This document shows positions 20,209-21,666 of a DNA stretch of 21,666 nt, in pieces. Numbering within the stretch: position 1 is the first letter of the stretch; the number at the start of each line of letters is the position of its first letter. Made by a program: the position numbers and the translations under genes. Under the pieces are notes generated by a model. It had not been told where the DNA came from. It was given only the letters and a program-made list of their open reading frames with translations, and did no database searches. Source of the DNA: a virus; the IMG/VR virus record IMGVR_UViG_3300008117_006924, positions 1 through 21,666 of that record; one strand, given 5' to 3'.

Positions 20209-20740
20209 TAATAAAATCCCAATTAATAATTTTCCATTGATTTTCTAGATATTTTGATTTGTCTGATTGATAGTCTAAGGCCCATGCATGTTCCCACCAA
20301 TCTATCAATACTATAATATCTTTTTTAATTTCATGATTCACAATAGTCTTTATCTTGCCATCTTCGGCTAAGTAGGCCCACCCACTGCCCTGTATCGCCA
20401 TGGCTGTTTTTTCAAACTGTTGCTTGAACTGATCAAAGGTTTTATAATGTTCTTCGATGAAACTCAGTATAGGTCCTGTTGGCGTGTTGTTTCTACCGGG
20501 TGCCTGATATTGTTGGAACAGAGTATTGTGCAGGAATGCGCCAGCTTCATTGAACTTGGCATCACCTTCATTGCTGTTATAGCGTTTGGCATAGCCCTGT
20601 GCCAGTTCGCCGTAGTGATAGTTGATGGTGTCTTCGCTGATGCTGGGAGCCAGTTCATCACGCTCATAGGGCAATGGCAGTATTTCTAATCGATGCGGTC
20701 TCCCTTCGTTGAGCACGTTGCGTATAAAACTATAGGTCAT
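20189..20740 (-). CDS. Iron/manganese superoxide dismutase
   Basis: A 183-residue Fe/Mn-family superoxide dismutase. Metal ligands are all present: His42 (NYHYGELAQGY), His71 (GAFLHNTLF), Asp147 and His151 (IDWWEHAWALDY). Tyr50 and GSGWAYLA are also conserved. Oddities: the usual K-H-H after the first ligand is E-L-A, and the residue that orients the metal-bound water looks like His (VNHE, His136) instead of Gln, as in His-type members of the family. Metal preference cannot be assigned. It sits between the A-type Fe-S carrier (5-nt gap) and the aldolase, consistent with protecting Fe-S clusters. Confidence 0.92.
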   Translation of the reverse strand: MTYSFIRNVLNEGRPHRLEILPLPYERDELAPSISEDTINYHYGELAQGYAKRYNSNEGDAKFNEAGAFLHNTLFQQYQAPGRNNTPTGPILSFIEEHYKTFDQFKQQFEKTAMAIQGSGWAYLAEDGKIKTIVNHEIKKDIIVLIDWWEHAWALDYQSDKSKYLENQWKIINWDFINARNLL

Positions 20741-20745
20741 CGTGT

Positions 20746-21075
20746 CTATACTCTAAAACTTTCGCCACACCCACAGCGATCTCGTTCGTTGGGATTAACA
20801 AAATCAAATCCTTCGTTGAGTCCTTTCTTGGTCCAATCCATTTCTATGCCTTCTAGATAAACCAAACTCTTAGGATCTACAAACACATGCACACCGTGAC
20901 TGACAAAACTGACATCATCAGAGCGAGGACCATAAGGTGCATCTACATATTCCAGCACATAGGCCAAGCCACTACAACCTGTGGTTTTAACTCCAACACG
21001 GATGCCAATTCCTGTGGGTCTTTGTGCAAGATTGAATTTAACCTTGTCAGCGGCGGTTTCAGTGAGCGAGATCAT
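20746..21075 (-). CDS. iscA: A-type iron-sulfur carrier (IscA/ErpA family)
   Basis: A 109-residue A-type carrier that receives Fe-S clusters from IscU and hands them to apo-proteins. The three cluster cysteines are Cys34 ([10 protein letters not shown]) and Cys101, Cys103 (RCGCGESF), and the domain is full length ([14 protein letters not shown] at the start, [14 protein letters not shown] near the end). It overlaps the iscU gene by 17 nt and is one of two A-type carriers here. Phage-borne carriers of this family are known from aquatic viromes. Confidence 0.95.
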   Translation of the reverse strand: MISLTETAADKVKFNLAQRPTGIGIRVGVKTTGCSGLAYVLEYVDAPYGPRSDDVSFVSHGVHVFVDPKSLVYLEGIEMDWTKKGLNEGFDFVNPNERDRCGCGESFRV

Positions 21076-21445
21076 GTTTCTTTTTATAGTCCTCTATCGC
21101 GGCTTTGATAGCATCTTCTGCAAGTATGCTACAATGTATTTTAACCGGTGGTAGGGCAAGTTCTTCAGCAATTGTGCTATTAGTAATCGTTCGTGCCTGG
21201 TCAAGCGTTTTTCCCTTGACCCATTCTGTGACGAGGCTTGAGCTGGCGATTGCTGATCCACACCCGTATGTTTTGAATTTTGCATCTGTAATAATCCCAT
21301 CTGTTACTTTGATCTGTAGTTTCATTACATCCCCGCAGGCAGGAGCACCCACCATGCCAGTGCCCACATCTGTATCAGCTTTATCGAAACTGCCTACGTT
21401 ACGTGGGTTTTCATAATGATCAATTACTTTGTCGCTGTATGCCAT
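21059..21445 (-). CDS. iscU: Iron-sulfur cluster scaffold IscU
   Basis: A 128-residue IscU with all assembly residues: Cys37 and Asp39 ([10 protein letters not shown]), Cys62 ([11 protein letters not shown]), and His104/Cys105 ([16 protein letters not shown]). The LPPVK motif (98-102), the contact for the Hsp70-type chaperone HscA, is kept, so the scaffold can use a host or phage Hsp70 cycle. AAGGA precedes the ATG. The order A-type carrier, iscU, A-type carrier, SOD forms an Fe-S module. The cysteine desulfurase (IscS) and IscR are not in view, so sulfur must come from the host or from genes beyond the right edge. Confidence 0.96.
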   Translation of the reverse strand: MAYSDKVIDHYENPRNVGSFDKADTDVGTGMVGAPACGDVMKLQIKVTDGIITDAKFKTYGCGSAIASSSLVTEWVKGKTLDQARTITNSTIAEELALPPVKIHCSILAEDAIKAAIEDYKKKHDLAH

Positions 21446-21454
21446 ATTGTATCC

Positions 21455-21666
21455 TTATACGCTAAAACTGCTGCCACATCCACAAGTGCTTTGAGCATTG
21501 GGATTAGTGATTACAAATTGGCTGCCTGAAATATCCTCTTTATAGTCTATACTAGCGCCTTGTAGATACTGCATGCTCATAGCATCTACCAACACTTTGA
21601 ATTTTTCTAATGGTATCTCAAAGTCGTCTTCATTTGTTATTTCGTCGAAAGTAAAACCATAACTGA
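21455..21666 (-). CDS. Second A-type iron-sulfur carrier, C-terminal part
   Basis: The frame enters from the right edge and ends at TAA 21455. The visible C-terminal 70 or so residues include [33 protein letters not shown] and [11 protein letters not shown], the end of an ErpA/IscA-type carrier with its terminal Cys-Gly-Cys. It is clearly different from the carrier at 20746-21075 but plays the same kind of role. It lies 9 nt before the iscU start, so the three are one operon. Confidence 0.9.
   Translation of the reverse strand, partial: SYGFTFDEITNEDDFEIPLEKFKVLVDAMSMQYLQGASIDYKEDISGSQFVITNPNAQSTCGCGSSFSV

Noticed and set aside
1-21666. CRISPR array, integrase, transposase or insertion sequence
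   Set aside because: No regularly spaced direct repeats, terminal inverted repeats with target duplications, or recombinase-type proteins were found.
1-21666. Bacterial chromosome rather than phage
   Set aside because: DnaK, IscU and SOD alone could suggest a cell, but one-strand packing with DexA, MazG-like, bS21, SleB endolysin/holin-like, M15 structural protein and an exact T4-type late promoter fits a phage far better. An assembly chimera remains possible and would show as a coverage break.

Overview
All recognisable genes in this window lie on the minus strand, packed with 1-29 nt overlaps, and the set points to a large T4-type tailed phage (myovirus-like) rather than a cell. It carries a DexA-type exonuclease, a MazG-like pyrophosphohydrolase, a class I ribonucleotide reductase small subunit, an SleB-type endolysin with a holin-like neighbour, an M15-peptidase structural protein, ribosomal protein bS21, a cold-shock protein, small conserved phage proteins and an exact T4-type late promoter octamer (TATAAATA) before dnaK. 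Signal peptides, lipoproteins and an outer-membrane barrel imply a Gram-negative host. A 23-codon pqqA gene and a permuted tmRNA whose tag frame ends NESRFALAA (close to the betaproteobacterial ending NDERFALAA) suggest a PQQ-using, possibly methylotrophic, betaproteobacterium. That host call is inference.

Layout in minus-strand gene order, from high to low coordinates. 21.67-18.28 kb: A-type Fe-S carrier (partial), IscU, a second A-type carrier, Fe/Mn superoxide dismutase, class II aldolase, NrdB and a small conserved protein. 18.27-16.3 kb, more AT-rich: a radical SAM enzyme that appears split with its middle missing, then a 2OG-Fe(II) oxygenase-like protein. 16.3-14.3 kb: a glutaredoxin/Sm-like chimera, an M15 peptidase, a DUF454 membrane protein and a cold-shock protein. 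14.3-11.6 kb: separately transcribed units with their own sigma70-like promoters and/or terminators, namely a circularly permuted tmRNA, an outer-membrane barrel, rubrerythrin with two small genes, and pqqA. 11.6-9.4 kb: sulfotransferase-like protein, APS-kinase-like/nucleotidyltransferase fusion, a small conserved protein and a gene-free, structure-rich stretch. 9.4-5.1 kb: endolysin, holin-like protein, three exported proteins, a coiled-coil membrane protein and bS21. 5.1-4.2 kb: DexA and MazG-like. 4.2-0.2 kb: DnaK, Hsp20, ClpS, heme oxygenase and bilin reductase, then the start of a small conserved gene.

How it may work together. One theme is iron and redox control: heme oxygenase with bilin reductase, IscU with two A-type carriers, superoxide dismutase, rubrerythrin, and an iron-dependent ribonucleotide reductase as a likely consumer. 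A second is control of host translation and proteostasis: bS21, tmRNA, ClpS, DnaK, Hsp20 and a cold-shock protein. A third is direct metabolic steering: PqqA, the precursor peptide of the cofactor PQQ, plus a PAPS-like sulfotransferase pair. Three tight terminator-promoter cassettes (10.1, 11.6 and 13.85 kb) resemble the mobile 'PeSL' cassettes of T4-type phages and would explain how such accessory units are inserted and expressed.
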